A stretch of DNA of 64,000 nucleotides from Calliphora vicina (GCF_958450345.1 NC_088781.1:48719357-48783356), one strand, 5' to 3'. Shown: positions 46,161-57,664, counted from the first letter of the stretch. The notes: generated from the letters alone by a model not told the origin. Numbers and translations: made by a program.

Positions 46161-47508
46161 AAATTTATTCCTTGAATGAAGTTAGACAATGTTGGTTAAT
46201 GTATATTTTCGATAATTCCATATACAAAGTGATACAATTCCTCTATACTTAAAATAATGACATTGCTCGACTGAATATGTGCTAGCTAGGAAGAATTCTG
46301 ATGAGAGCTCTCTGAATATTACTGAAAATGTCAGAATATACCAATCTATATTTAGATTGGATGGAAATAAATTTTATATATAGCAGTAACCATCATCAAG
46401 TACTCAGATAACTGAAATTCTGCTGTTTAACGGATGAAGTTGTAAAATCCCAAACAACAGATATGGTAGACCAAAAACTTAGCTAACTTGTAATTAAAAC
46501 ATTAAATGTACCACACTAATATATAATATTTGCTACAGCTTTACAACTAATGCCACTGTTACAACTACATTTACAAATAGTTGTTGTTATTGTTGCAGCT
46601 GCTGTTGCTGTTGCAGTTGTTTTTGTTATTATTATTGCCGGGTGCTACTGTCATTTATCATGTCATTCATTTGTAAATTATTACACATACAATTTTGTAA
46701 TTGCAATTTTATTTATATTCTACAATATCTACTACATACATACATACTATATGGATAAAGAGCAAGAGAAATTGTCATCAACATTAATACACATATAAAT
46801 ATCTACTCGTACATACATACATGAATTGAATGTACATACATACTAGTGTATGTGCAGTTAAATATTTGCCTAAATCGTACATGATAAATTTACTCAAATA
46901 TTAACACATGCACACACACAAACCCCTAATAAATGTACAACAAACGTTCATAAATTTAAAATTTATCCCTATTACGAGTATTATTTTTTCATATGGAAAA
47001 TAGTATATAAAATATTTCGCCTTTTTTAGTTTATGAATTTTTAGAGCTTTTACAAATACTAAAAGAATCATGTTTGCAAATCCATTTAACAAGCTTTAAA
47101 AATGTTCATCTAGCTTCTTTTTTTTTTTTGATTTCAACGAAAACAACAGCAACAACAAAATGAATTTTTAATAAAATTTATGCAAACAAATTAAAAGTCT
47201 ATAACAAAAAATTTTACTGAAATTGTACAGTATGATGCATGAAGCAGTCCAAAATGCAGCAGATGAAACAACATGAACAAATTTGGAATATGGTTTAGTA
47301 AATAAAATTTTTCTAGTTTTTTGGGAAAAAATATTTGCTTAAAATAAGTAAATAAATATGTGGAAAAGCAAGTGCATGTAAGTTCTTTAAAATAGTTTAG
47401 AAATTGTTTGAGGGTCAGGATTCATTAGTCAGCTAGTGATACTATGGACTTATAGGTTTGTAAATCAGTGTTTGCCTTTTTAAGACATTTATCCGTTAGA
47501 TAATTGTT
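46161..47508. other. AT-rich DNA, simple repeats only
   Basis: TTG/CTG trinucleotide runs at about 46565-46640 and CATA runs at about 46735-46850. The open frames across them are compositional. No gene. Confidence 0.55.
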
Positions 47509-48069
47509 TTAAAAATACAATTTTCGAAAAGTTTTGTCTTTACAAGCCAGTTTTCTATAAGAAAATTGTACTTTTAATACAGTTTTCTATATCAAAATTG
47601 TCTTTTTAAGACAGTTTTCCATATCAAAATTGTCTTTTTAAGACAGCTTCTATATGAAAGTTGTCTCTCAAGATAGTTTTCTATATGAAACTTGTTTATT
47701 GAATTCCGTTTTCTAAATGAAAATTGTCTTTTTAAGACAGTTACCTATATGAAAATTGTCTTTTTAAGAAAGTTTTCCATATCAAAATTGTCTTTTTAAG
47801 ACAGCTTCTATATGAAAGTTGTCTCTCACGACAGTTTTCAATATAAAAATTGTTTATTGAAGGCCGTTTTCTATATGAAAATTGTCTCTTTACGACAGTT
47901 TTCTATATTAATAATGTCTTTTTAAAACAGTTTTCTGTATTGAAATTGTCCTTTTAAGACAGTTTTCTATATGAAGAAAGTCTTTTAAAACAGTTTTCTA
48001 TACAAAAATTGTCTTTTTAGAAAGTTTTCTATACTAATATTGTCTTCTGAGGTCGAAAATTGTCTTCGT

Positions 48070-48773
48070 AACACAGTTTTCTGTGAGTGGCTTCATGGTG
48101 AAGTGGTAAAAGTGCTTGCATACAAAATCAAGCACCCCAGGTTCGATCCCTGGCAGAGGACGAAAAATTTACATCATGGTTTTCGATTTTTTTAAAATTA
48201 ACCTCCCTCTAAACAATACATCCAAGAAGCCCTCTGACCACTCCTCCAGTTGGAAAAGAGGATAACATCATGGAAAAGGTCAGGCTGGCCGCCAAGCACT
48301 GGGAGAAATAGGTAGGAATCAAAGATCAGCAAGGTTCCCCACCACTACACCAAATATACAGAGAACGTTGTTTCTAGGCAACGACAGATGGTATCACCAT
48401 TATCCTAGACCATCTACAGCAGACCAATCATCTACTTAGCTGGATCAACAACCGATTAACGAAACTGACACAAGGCAATAATAACAATCGATTGAATCCT
48501 TATGGCAACATCATACATGTATCCGAAGACCCGCTACAGCAGACCAATCATCTACTTAGCTTAAACAACAACCGTTTAAACTGATACAAACAATAACAAT
48601 GGATTTAGTGGCAACATCGTACATGGAGGACGCACGATACTCAAATAATTAGGAGGGACGGTGCAATCTACATGGGAAAAAACAACTACTTCAACAATTC
48701 GTATAAGATGGTGATGCTTTGTGGAAGCCAAATGCACTCAAGTGGGGTAAAGGTGAAAAAAACACAGTTTTCT
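48070..48773 (+). mobile_element. tRNA-headed SINE-like element, 678 bp, 13-bp duplication
   Basis: Element 48083-48760 lies between two copies of AACACAGTTTTCT (48070-48082 and 48761-48773), a 13-bp target duplication as made by LINE machinery. Its head has a polymerase III box A (TGGTGAAGTGG, 48096-48106) and box B (GGTTCGATCCC, 48140-48150), the latter in a 5-bp T-arm stem CCAGG/CCTGG. A GCTTG/CAAGC stem lies between, but no acceptor stem forms, so this is tRNA-derived, not a working tRNA. The body holds direct repeats about 120 bp apart (CTACAGCAGACCAATCATCT at 48414 and 48534, with a partial third), and the element ends GGTGAAAAA. At 678 bp it is long for a SINE. The LINE partner is unknown. 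Confidence 0.8.
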
Positions 48774-50064
48774 ATATGAAGAATGTCTTTTTAAAACAGT
48801 TTTCTATACGAAAATTGTCTTTTAGAGACAGTTTTCTATACTAAAATTGTATTCTGAGGTTGAAAATTGTCTTCGTAAGACAGTTTTCTATATGAAAATT
48901 GTTTTCTATATTAAGAATACATTTTTAAACAGTTTTCTGTATTAAAATTGTCTTTTTAAGACAGTTTTCTATATGAAGACTGTCTTTTGAAAACAGCTTT
49001 CTATACGAAAATTGTCAGAGACAGTTTTCTATACTAAAATTATCTTCTGAGGTTGAAAATTGTCTTCGTAAGGCAGTTTTCTATATGAAAATTGTTTTCT
49101 ATATTAAGAATATCTTTTTAAAACAGTTTTCTGTATTAAAATTTTCTTTTTAAGACAGTTTACTATATGAGGAATGTCTTTTTAAAACCGTTTTATATAC
49201 GAAATCTGTACCGCAATTCTGTAACTTTCCTACCGATGTCGTTAAGTAACGAAAAATATCGGTTGCTTTGACGAATTTAATATTCACTATTTGAAGTTAA
49301 CGATATCTCTCGGTAATACATTTTAACGACGAATATAGTTAAAAATGTAAATGTCAATATTTTTAAAATTAAAAAATCATAGAAATATTCAGAATTTTTT
49401 CTTGTTTGCAGATAAATTCGTAGTCGTGTGAATTAATAATCGCATTTTATATAAAAATCAAGCATCAGCTCACCCAAATATATTCGCGAAACCTACTGAA
49501 AACAAAAGAACAAGATTTTTTTTGTAAAAATAAAAGTAACCCAGTGTAATACATATGTCTATGCCACCACAAGTGATCATTGATTCAGAATTTAGATATG
49601 TGTTATTATAAGGACAGTCGACAAATTCCAACGAATTTCCTTCTTAGAATACGATCTTGTATAAGTTTATACTCGTATCACATAGCCAAATATGGTTTAA
49701 AATGCTCACTAGGAAATTTGAATATAGGGATACACATTATACACTCCAGAAATGTGTTAATTATGGATATTATGCCCCAAATAAAAGTTGCTCTTAAAAT
49801 TCGAATATTATTTTCTAAAATTAATATATTAAGTAATATTGTCCTAATATTTCACAGTGGTTTGTATTGCTTTTCAAAATAAATATAATTGATCAATTTA
49901 CAAGGTCTCATAATGTCCTAATATTTAACAGTGGTTTTTATTGCTTTTCAAGCTAAAAAAGTCCTAAAATAATACTACTATGTATGCTATGTTTATTGTG
50001 TTATCGTAACCAGCCAGCAGAGACCTGCACCGAATGCCTAAGAGTCGGTTAAGCCGAGCCGCCG

Positions 50065-51277
50065 CAGTGCGGCCAATGGCACCTTTGCCCGGCCAAAAGT
50101 CGAAAAAACAAGTTTTTAGTTGGGGGTTTTTTGTCATTGGGTTGGTTAAAGAAATGCTCTAGGAGATGAAAAATTATCATAGTAAGGTCCCTTGCCTCAA
50201 ATGTCCTTCATAATTTCAGTTTGAAGTAGGCCTTCACCCAAACGGCACACTACCGCAGGAAAGATCGGCTAGTAGACGCTTCCGTTAAACAAGTGTCAAA
50301 GTTTTTGTAATCAAGCAAATCAAACGAAACAAAATGGATTCTACAGCTGAAGGTAAGTACAATACGTAAAATCAAAATCTGAATGTAAATTTCTAAATAG
50401 TAAATTGTTAGAAAGTGATATGTAAGGACGATTTTTTTTTTATTTTTTAAACAAAATTGATATGATTGAGTGAAATCTTTTTTTCCTGCTTTTTCCTGCT
50501 CTCTAAGCTATTGGAGGTAATAAGTCAAAGTATTCAATAAAATAAAATGCAGCTGCACGTATTTGCAAGTTTCCCTACGTTCGGCAAAAAAAAAATTTAA
50601 CTTTTTTTTGGTAACTACCTTGCTAAAAATACTTTATACAAGATGGTTTACGACGCATTTTTTTTTGCTTGTAAGGTACGCTTTAATGTACATGAAATAA
50701 CATAAAATACAACACCACATTTATATATATAAATATACAGTAAACTCTCGAAAACGTGAACTAAGGTAGAGCTACACAAATACGTATGCATGTATTTGTT
50801 GAATGCACTCTAACGTAAACATAAAATATATATTCTGATATTGGGATTCCCCAAATTAAAAAAAATGCAATAAATAAAACGAAACAACTCAGAAAATTTA
50901 GTTCACGTTTTAGAGCTATTAGAGTTTTAGAGTAGTAAATGAAAAAATAATAGTTTTCACGTTTTTTGGATTTTTTTTAGTATGTAACATCGCCATATTG
51001 CATTTCATCATTGTAAATTTGTTAATTTTTAATAAATTTTCAATTTTATACCCTAATAATATCAAAACAAAAACTTTTAATCAATTAGCAAATTCATTTA
51101 ATTTTTTACATGTTTTTTCGTATGAAATGACGCCATATTAGGTCGGCCATTTTGAATTTGCTAATTCTGATAACGGATTCGTAATCAGCGACCCCAAAAA
51201 CCCCCATATACCAATTTGTGGATCATTTTGTACATTTTTCGACTTTTGGCCGGACAAAGGTGCACTTGGCCGCACTG
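50065..51277. mobile_element. Inner 1.2-kb element with 50-bp inverted ends
   Basis: The left end starts CAGTGCGGCCAATGGCACCT and continues CCGGCCAAAAGTCGAAAAA. The right end read inward starts CAGTGCGGCCAAGTGCACCT and continues the same way with few changes. The flanks do not give an unambiguous duplication. CAGTG-type ends fit hAT or P-like groups, but the class is open. It keeps a first-exon-like sequence near its left end. Confidence 0.75.
50334..50352 (+). CDS. Possible first coding exon kept in a DNA transposon
   Basis: ATGGATTCTACAGCTGAAG (MDSTAE plus one base) is followed at once by GTAAGT, a strong splice donor. It follows a short, less AT-rich leader (about 50250-50333) with AAACGAAACAAA just before the ATG. 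The position inside the left end of the 1.2-kb inverted-repeat element suggests the start of the original transposase gene, whose later exons were deleted. No downstream exon was found inside the element. The call depends on splice and start signals only. Confidence 0.35.
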
Positions 51278-52090
51278 TGCGCCGAGACGAGATATGTTAG
51301 GACATTATGACAATATGACTGATAAGAGACCTTGTGAATTGACCAAATATATGTCCAAATTTATCTTAAAAAGATAATTAAAGCATGTTAATTTTTATAT
51401 TAAAAACCCAAATCAGTCCGTATCTAACAAACACAAAAAAGTTGACCAACCGTACTTTCAAAAAACAACTTATTTCGAATATTTATGTTACAAAACTAAC
51501 TCCTAAACAATTATCGTTATGGCTTAACTAGAACATTTTATTTTTCGTTAACCTACCGACAAATTTCGTTATCTACCGACTATTTTTAACGAAAATAATC
51601 GTTAAAATTTAATTCGGAATATCTCTTAATGATAAATATTGTTAACTAACGAATTTTGACTACTTAACGACAAAATTTTGTCGTTAAAAAGTTACAGAAT
51701 TGCGGTACTGACCTAGTCTTTTTAAGACATCTTCTATATGAATGTTGTCTCTCAAGAGTTTTCGATATGAAAATTGTTTATTAAAGGCAGTTTTCTATAT
51801 GAAAATTGTCTCTTGACGACAGTTTTCAAAATGAGAATGTCTTCTTAAGACAGATTTCTATATGAAAATTGTATTCTTAATACAGTTTACGTAAAAATTG
51901 TCTTTTTAAGACAGTTATCAATATGAAAGTTGTCTTTTTAAGACAGTTATCAATATGAAAGTTGTCTTTTTAAGATATTTTTCTATATGAAAATTGTCTC
52001 TTTACGACAGTTTTCTATATGAATATTGTCTTTTTAGACAGTTTTCTATATGAAATTTGTTTTCTTAGGACAGTTTTCTATATCAAAAAA

Positions 52091-53368
52091 GTAGGCGAGC
52101 AGCTTTTTTTTGCACCCGAAGTTTTGCCTCAAGCACAAGTAACGTATGCGGAATAAAATTGCAACAAAACAGAAAACGCTATATCTGTTTTCAACGTTAA
52201 ACCAAATAATATATAAAACCTTTATAAAATAGCCGATTGTATTAATTTAATGTAAGCAAAAAATGGATCATATTCATGAACTTTTGTGGCAGTTATAAAG
52301 AAATTTATATACAGGTGTTGGAAATACCGATGTTTGTAATTTTCTGAGCCCTTATTTCAGTTTCATGGTATTATTTTTCTCGATTTTTATTTTAAATAAT
52401 CTACAAAAACCCTTATATTTAAAAATGTCCAAAAACTCTCAAATTTGTTTTAATTTAAAAACATTGGGACATTTTTTTCTCTTTTGAAAGGAATTTGAAG
52501 GGTGTTGGAAAACACCAAAATCATTTGGGCGTGACAGTTGAATGATGGAACAGGTAAGAAAAACTTTATTTTTAAAAAAAATAATCTCTGATGTTTCTTT
52601 TTATGAAATGATTAATTTTGTGTACACATTTCATAATATATTAATTAGAATTTTTGGTCAAATCAAATTTCAAATAAGTCAAAATTTGCAATTTACATCT
52701 GATTGATTAAGATCCATATATGTATATTTAAAAAAAAAAAATTATGTTCTTCTTTGCACATTTTATCAATAATACGTTTATTTACTTCCACTGCCACTTG
52801 ATGTAAAATATAACAAATTTTTCCCGATGCAAATAGATAAAATATGTAAAAATTTTAAAATATTTTTTAAAGGTAGTTCTTATTTTGTTAACATTTTGAA
52901 ATAACTAAAAGCTAAATTTTCAAAGGGGGTTATAAAGTATTAAGGCAAAATATAATGTTATTCAAAATAAGTCCGAAAACACTAATAACTCATGTACTTT
53001 TTCTTTGCCAGTTTCAAAATTTTTGTTGCAATTTTATTCCACATACGTCAAAGTGGCTAAAATGACTTTCATTTTAGCATGTTTCTATGCATTACAAATG
53101 GTCGGTAGTGCCTCATGGAGTTCCATTCCAAATCAATCAATTTTCATCCAGGAGTATAATTATTTTTATTAATTTAAAAAGAAAAATATCAAAATAAATA
53201 AGTTTTTTTTATTTCATTTGGCTACAAGTGTCCAGCTGGCTGCACCTACAATATCTCAGAATCCTATCGTCCTTTATATCCTTGAACAAATTTTGTATTC
53301 TACTGTTTCTCCCAGAAGCATAAAAAAATATTTTTGTAGACTTCCAAAGCTTGGTTTTTCCTTGGGAC
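52091..53368. mobile_element. Insertion in the satellite, with inverted repeats
   Basis: This DNA interrupts the array. It contains an inverted pair, ACGTATGCGGAATAAAATTG at 52142 and its partner ending near 53048, both continuing CAACAAAA. The segment 52142-53048 is probably a DNA element of about 0.9 kb; the remaining flanks (52091-52141, 53049-53368) are unexplained. No coding recognised. Confidence 0.55.
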
Positions 53369-53429
53369 TGAGGAGGCTAAGACAGTTTTCTATATAAAAA
53401 TTGTTTTTGTAAGTCACATTTCTATATGT

Positions 53430-53553
53430 GTAACTTATCAAAATTTTAAACATAGTTAAGGCATAATCAATGTCTAAATGTATTTTTTTCATACAAAAAG
53501 ATATATTTAAACATTGATTAAGCTTAACTATGTTGAAAATTTTGATAAGTTAC
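53430..53553. repeat. 124-bp hairpin inside the satellite
   Basis: GTAACTTATCAAAATTTT at 53430 pairs with AAAATTTTGATAAGTTAC ending at 53553. AACATAGTTAAG and AATCAATG also pair, giving arms of about 53 bp and a short loop. It interrupts the satellite. It could be a tiny foldback MITE or could be processed as a small-RNA hairpin if transcribed. Confidence 0.8.
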
Positions 53554-53669
53554 CCTGCCTTAGTAAGACTTTTTTCTATACGAAAACTTTATTTTTTATG
53601 AAAACAATATTTTTGTATTATTTTCTATATGAAAGTGGTCAGTTTAGAATATAGTTTTCTATATATGTT

Positions 53670-54732
53670 TATACACCATTAAAATGCATTAAATGTAATT
53701 GATTGATAGTAAATTCTATTTACTAAAATTTATTAAATATTATGACCCAGATCCGGTGCACTAAGGAATTCTAAATCCAAAACGCCACAGCATACATTGG
53801 TGAAACATAACAGTGTCAAAAGCAACAACCCAGATTTTACTAACCCAAAAAGTTTAAAGGATGCAGATACAGTAACAGCAACAACATGCACTTGACTAAA
53901 AGCACAAATTATTTACTTCCACACACAGATCCATGCATATAGATGATGTACATGGTTATATCAAAGAGTGGGTGAATATGTCTGCGGGTATGTAATTTAA
54001 ACGTACAAAAGTATATATGTATGTAAATCTGTGTCAGAAAATGTGTTCATATGTGTGTTAAATTTAAACACACATCCTCAAACACATTGTGAATATGCGT
54101 GTTTATCAGAGAAAGTGTATGTATTTGGTGTGAGTTGAAAAATTATGAATGTGTTGACATTGGTATCACCATTATCGGTGATGCCAATGACGATGCTAAA
54201 ATATTACACCAAAATTCGGTACTACTTTCAGTTAGTTTTTTTTTTCTATTTTGGAAACAAATATGATGTGAAAAATGTAAGTAGGTTGCAAAGGATTTTG
54301 TTTATTTTCATGTATGCAAGAGAAAAACTCAAAGTAAAATTCTTAACGAAACCTGCTTTAACAGCGGTACTAAAACTTTAAACATTTTTCTGACAAATGA
54401 TAATCACAGCTGGTGATTTTGTGCACTGAGAGGTGTCAGCGTATGTGTGTATCCGCTATTTTGTTCTGAGGAAATAAAACACTGATTTTCATCTGTGTTG
54501 AAAGAAATATGCAAATGTATATATAAAGTAGACTAATGCAAAATTTTAAGGGTTACACTCTATATATATTTTCATTATTACCCTAAGGTTTAGAATATGT
54601 GTTCACAAATATTTAAGTATTGTCACAGTTTTTTTTCTTAAAACATTGAATCAATTCAATATCGAGTATTCCTATGATTTAGAGTTTATTTGCATTAGAT
54701 AACATTCTCCTGCAACAATTTTAATATTTTTT
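53670..54732. other. AT-rich DNA, no gene seen
   Basis: A 78-codon frame at 54145-54381 is hydrophobic and AT-driven, and no family is recognised. Confidence 0.5.
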
Positions 54733-55188
54733 TTGAAAATCATTTTTTCAAAACTCAGCAATTACAAAATTAAAACCCGTATTGTTGACTATTATTTAAA
54801 TATTTCTTCATCTATATATATATTTTCTCTTCGCCCTATTCGCATTGCTATTAATTTCTCGCAATTAGCAAATAATCGTGTACGAAGCAAAAAAAAAAAT
54901 TGTGAAAATAATGCTCAATTACTTTCATTAAATCAATTAATATTGAAATTACAATTTCTGCATCACAACTTTGATGAGTTATTACAGCAATTGTTCAAGT
55001 ATCGGACGAACAAGGAGTGCGATTCCATCAGGTCACCTTGCCAATGAAAAAACGATAAAAAGGAAAAAATCTCATTGCATTGCACAGGCACCGAATTCGC
55101 GGAGAAAGATATATTTGAAGGACACACCGAAATAGATATGCCATTGAATATGCTATCCAGCTCAGATGATGCATCAACTTCAATTTGA
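54733..55188 (+). CDS. Candidate host exon, one internal TGA
   Basis: From 54733 a frame of 104 codons ends at TGA (55045-55047), and the same frame continues 46 more codons to TGA at 55186-55188. The later part has a more protein-like mix than the AT background: LLSLNQLILKLQFLHHNFDE (a leucine-rich, possibly coiled helix), KYRTNKECDSIRSPCQ, then after the stop KISLHCTGTEFAEKDIFEGH and LNMLSSSDDASTSI. A polypyrimidine/acceptor-like run (TTTCTCGCAATTAG) ends near 54870, so the true exon might start there. An 86-codon frame on the opposite strand (54963-55223) is an alternative. I recognise no family. It may be the last exon of a gene lying left, a pseudogene, or a readthrough gene. Confidence 0.35.
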
Positions 55189-55256
55189 AAGAATTTTAAA
55201 AACTGAGTGTATTTCATACACATTTTTTCGACTCATTTTTCTTTCGACACCTTTCG

Positions 55257-56145
55257 ACCACCATAGTTGGGAGAGTATAATGCGTTTGTGCAGATGTTTG
55301 TAACGCCCAAAAATATTAATCTAACACCCACCTTAAAGTATACCAATCGACTTATAATCACTTTCTGAGTCGGTTAAACGATGTCCGTCCGTCTGGCTGG
55401 CTTGTTGTCTGTCCATGTAAACCTTGTGGGCAAAGTACATGTCGCAATTTTGAAGATATTTCTATAAAATTTGATACATATAGTTTTTTCGGCCCAAGGA
55501 CCAAGTCTATTGAAACTGACTGAAATCGGTCCATAATTTCACCTAGCCCCCATACAAATGTCCTCCCGAAATTGGACTTTATCGGTCATAAATGTTTATT
55601 TTATATAAGAATCTACACAAATTTCGCTTCAAATATGTTTTATATATACGAAATTCATGTCACCAAATTTTGTTATGGTCGGTCCATAATTAGTCATAGC
55701 TCCCATATAGACCCGTTTCCGAAAATAACTTTAACGTGCACACAGAGAAAACATATTCGTGATAGCAACCGAATTTGTTGCCAATCGAATGATTCGGTTG
55801 CACACCTAGAATATTTAGATTCTATCAACAGAAAGTCAGTTGATAAAAGAGAATTTCGGTTGGTGTAATCAAACTTTCGTTACCGCTTCCAAAATTTTGC
55901 AGCCACAACTGTAAAATTCGGTCACTAAGATAGAATCATTCGATTAGCAACAAACTCGGTTGCTATCACGAATCTGTTTTCTCTGTGCATAAATCTCTTA
56001 AACATGTTGGTATACACACAAAATTCCACACTTCCGAAAAGCAGTCGCGAATATTAATTTTTGATGTTTTTGAAAATAATTTTTGTTTGCTCATTTACAT
56101 AGTGTAGGGTATTATATGGTCGGGCTTTACCGACCATACTTTCAA
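55257..56145 (-). mobile_element. Family A dispersed repeat, copy A6
   Basis: Reverse orientation. It has CACCATAGTTGGGAGAGTAT at the left, GTCCGTCCGTCTGGCTGG, the CATAGCTCCCATATAG block and CATAGTGTAGGGTATTATAT near the right end. The final TTACTTG of the family is replaced. It contains a nested MITE. Confidence 0.75.
55739..55989. mobile_element. 247-bp MITE nested in family A
   Basis: Element 55741-55987 has inverted ends of about 55 bp, CACAGAGAAAACATATTCGT and CACAGAGAAAACAGATTCGT, continuing GATAGCAACCGA(A/G)TTTGTTGC and AATCGAATGATTC. Comparison with family A copy A2 shows the empty site is AACGTGCATAAATC, so the repeat at the edges is CA (up to GTGCA if the ends are set differently). 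Confidence 0.85.
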
Positions 56146-56300
56146 TAAAAAAAAGCAGGAACATGCTTCTTAGAGTATTGTAATGCTCTGAAGAATTATA
56201 AATTATATTATAAGGAATATTTTTTCTGAAGATTACATTACTGAATTTCCCACAGTTTGGCAGCTAAGGTCCAAAAATTGAGGAAAACTATATTTTTTTA

Positions 56301-57664
56301 ACGCTTTATTGATTTATTGAATCTGTCTGTTATCGACCTTACAATAAGTATTTAAATCTTATAACTAAAATTAAAACTATTTGCTCTTCAACAATAGAGC
56401 CTTAATGGTAAACTGTCACTGATCTTAGCGTGGTGGTAGATCTGCTCTACGGAGCCTGGATCGGTTTTGGGTCTGCACAAGCTTCACAATATATTTCTCA
56501 CGGACTTTCTTGAATTCTTCCCTTTCAATGTCACTTCTAAGTCTCTGTGGATGTTTTCATTTCTAATGTACCATGGTGCTCCCGTCATGGTCTTAAGAAT
56601 TTTAGATTGGGCCCTCAGTATAAGGGCCCAAATTGGTTTCAAAACGGTCTTATACAGGATGACTTTATATTCAAGGCTTAATTTTGATTGATCACTGATT
56701 AACCAAAGATAGCTAGAGGCTTTTAACTTCATGTGAAGTCTCTTGGTTTCTATGTGTCCATGACTCCACACGTACGAGATAATTGTTCAGTTGACTAGAT
56801 GCCATGAGTGGGTTTTCGTCTGAGCTAATAATGGCGGTATCATCAGCAAATGTTTAAATTGTTAGTTTACCACACGTAGGCAGGTCGGAGGTGTAAATCA
56901 AATATAGCGTAGGTCCTATTACACTTCCCTGTGGAACGCCAGCTCTAATCTTGTATTCTCTCGTCACATAATCATTATACTTAACTCTGAAAAGTCTATT
57001 CGATAAATAAGACTCCAGCAATTTATGAGTACATAGTGGTAGTAAACATTTGATTTTATGTACTAGACCTTTTTTATGCCATACCTTGTCAAAAGCCTGA
57101 GCAACGTCTAAAAAGACGGCCGAACAATATTTCTTTAATTCAAAAGATTTTCCAATCTCTCCAGTTGAACGATTGACCTGTTCAATGGTGCCATGATATT
57201 CACGGAAACCAAATTGGTGTAGTGGGATAATGTTTCCATCATTCAAAAAAGGTGATATCTTTTCCTGGAATATTTTCTCGAATAGCTTCGACAAACAAGG
57301 GAGTAGGCTAATAGGTCTATAAGAAGATGGCAGGGTTAAATATTTACCCGACCAATTTTTTGGATAAATTCCTAGTTTCAAGATCGCATTAAACAATATA
57401 GATAGCACAATTATTGCCACATTTGATAGGTTCTTAATCATTGATGACGTTATTAAAACTATATAAAAAATTAAAATATTGCGATATTTTAGCAATTTTG
57501 ATACAGTTTTTTTTGGATTGGTTTGTTTTACACTTTTTGCTAAAAGTCTAGAGCTGCAATTGTGCAAAAGATATGAAAACAAAATTCCAATTGGTTTCCG
57601 AGATACAACCGTGAGAATAATTGCATGTTCTTCCGAAAAATCAATACATGAGGCCAGCAAATAA
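56301..57664 (-). pseudogene. Jockey-like LINE ORF2, 5' truncated
   Basis: A non-LTR retrotransposon polyprotein part; its reverse transcriptase would copy LINE RNA at a nicked target. Reading leftward: CIDFSEEHAIILTVVSRKPI (about 57640) resembles the endonuclease end. Then come LITSSMIKNLSNVAIIVLSI, SYRPISLLPCLSKLFEKIF (about 57310), LHQFGFREYHGT, SAVFLDVAQAFDKVWHKKGL (about 57115, first catalytic aspartate), GVPQGSVIGPTLYLIYTSDL (about 56930) and FADDTAIISS (about 56845, the catalytic pair). The C-terminus has YKVILYKTVLKPIWALILRA and APWYIRNENIHRDLEV (about 56570). A stop precedes TFADD, and a frameshift follows near 56770. The 3' end carries TCAATAAATCAATAAA. Otherwise well kept, so fairly young. 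Confidence 0.88.

Larger units (their letters stand above)
49206..51710. mobile_element. 2.5-kb inverted-repeat element with nested layers
   Basis: Element 49209-51707 has ends TACCGCAATTCTGTAACTTT on both strands. CTG flanks both sides (49206-49208, 51708-51710); a TA duplication one base further in is an alternative. Related CGTTA-rich subterminal blocks continue inward. Two more pairs of inverted repeats lie inside: about 49885-49925 with 51296-51350 (ACAAGGTCTC, ATAATGTCCTAA), then the ends of the inner element. No complete transposase. Confidence 0.8.
47509..53665 (+). repeat. Satellite array, unit about 32 bp, in five pieces
   Basis: The unit is close to TTGTCTTTTTAAGACAGTTT followed by TCTATATGAAAA. 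GTCTT...AAGAC makes each unit self-complementary. Pieces lie at about 47509-48082, 48761-49205, 51711-52090, 53370-53429 and 53554-53665, together about 1.6 kb. They are separated by four different insertions, so a once continuous array was split over time. Confidence 0.85.

Noticed and set aside
46550..46798. 82-codon frame with a hydrophobic N-terminus resembling a signal or membrane segment
   Set aside because: The hydrophobic run comes from TTG/CTG trinucleotide repeats, then CATA repeats; no other evidence of a gene.
48083..48165. Working tRNA gene
   Set aside because: Box A, box B and T-arm are present but the acceptor arm does not pair and the element has a 13-bp target duplication and long tail, so it is a SINE head.
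47509..49205. Possible CRISPR-like regular repeats (GACAGTTTTCTATATG)
   Set aside because: The spacing sequences are themselves repeated (TTGTCTTTTTAA), so this is satellite DNA.
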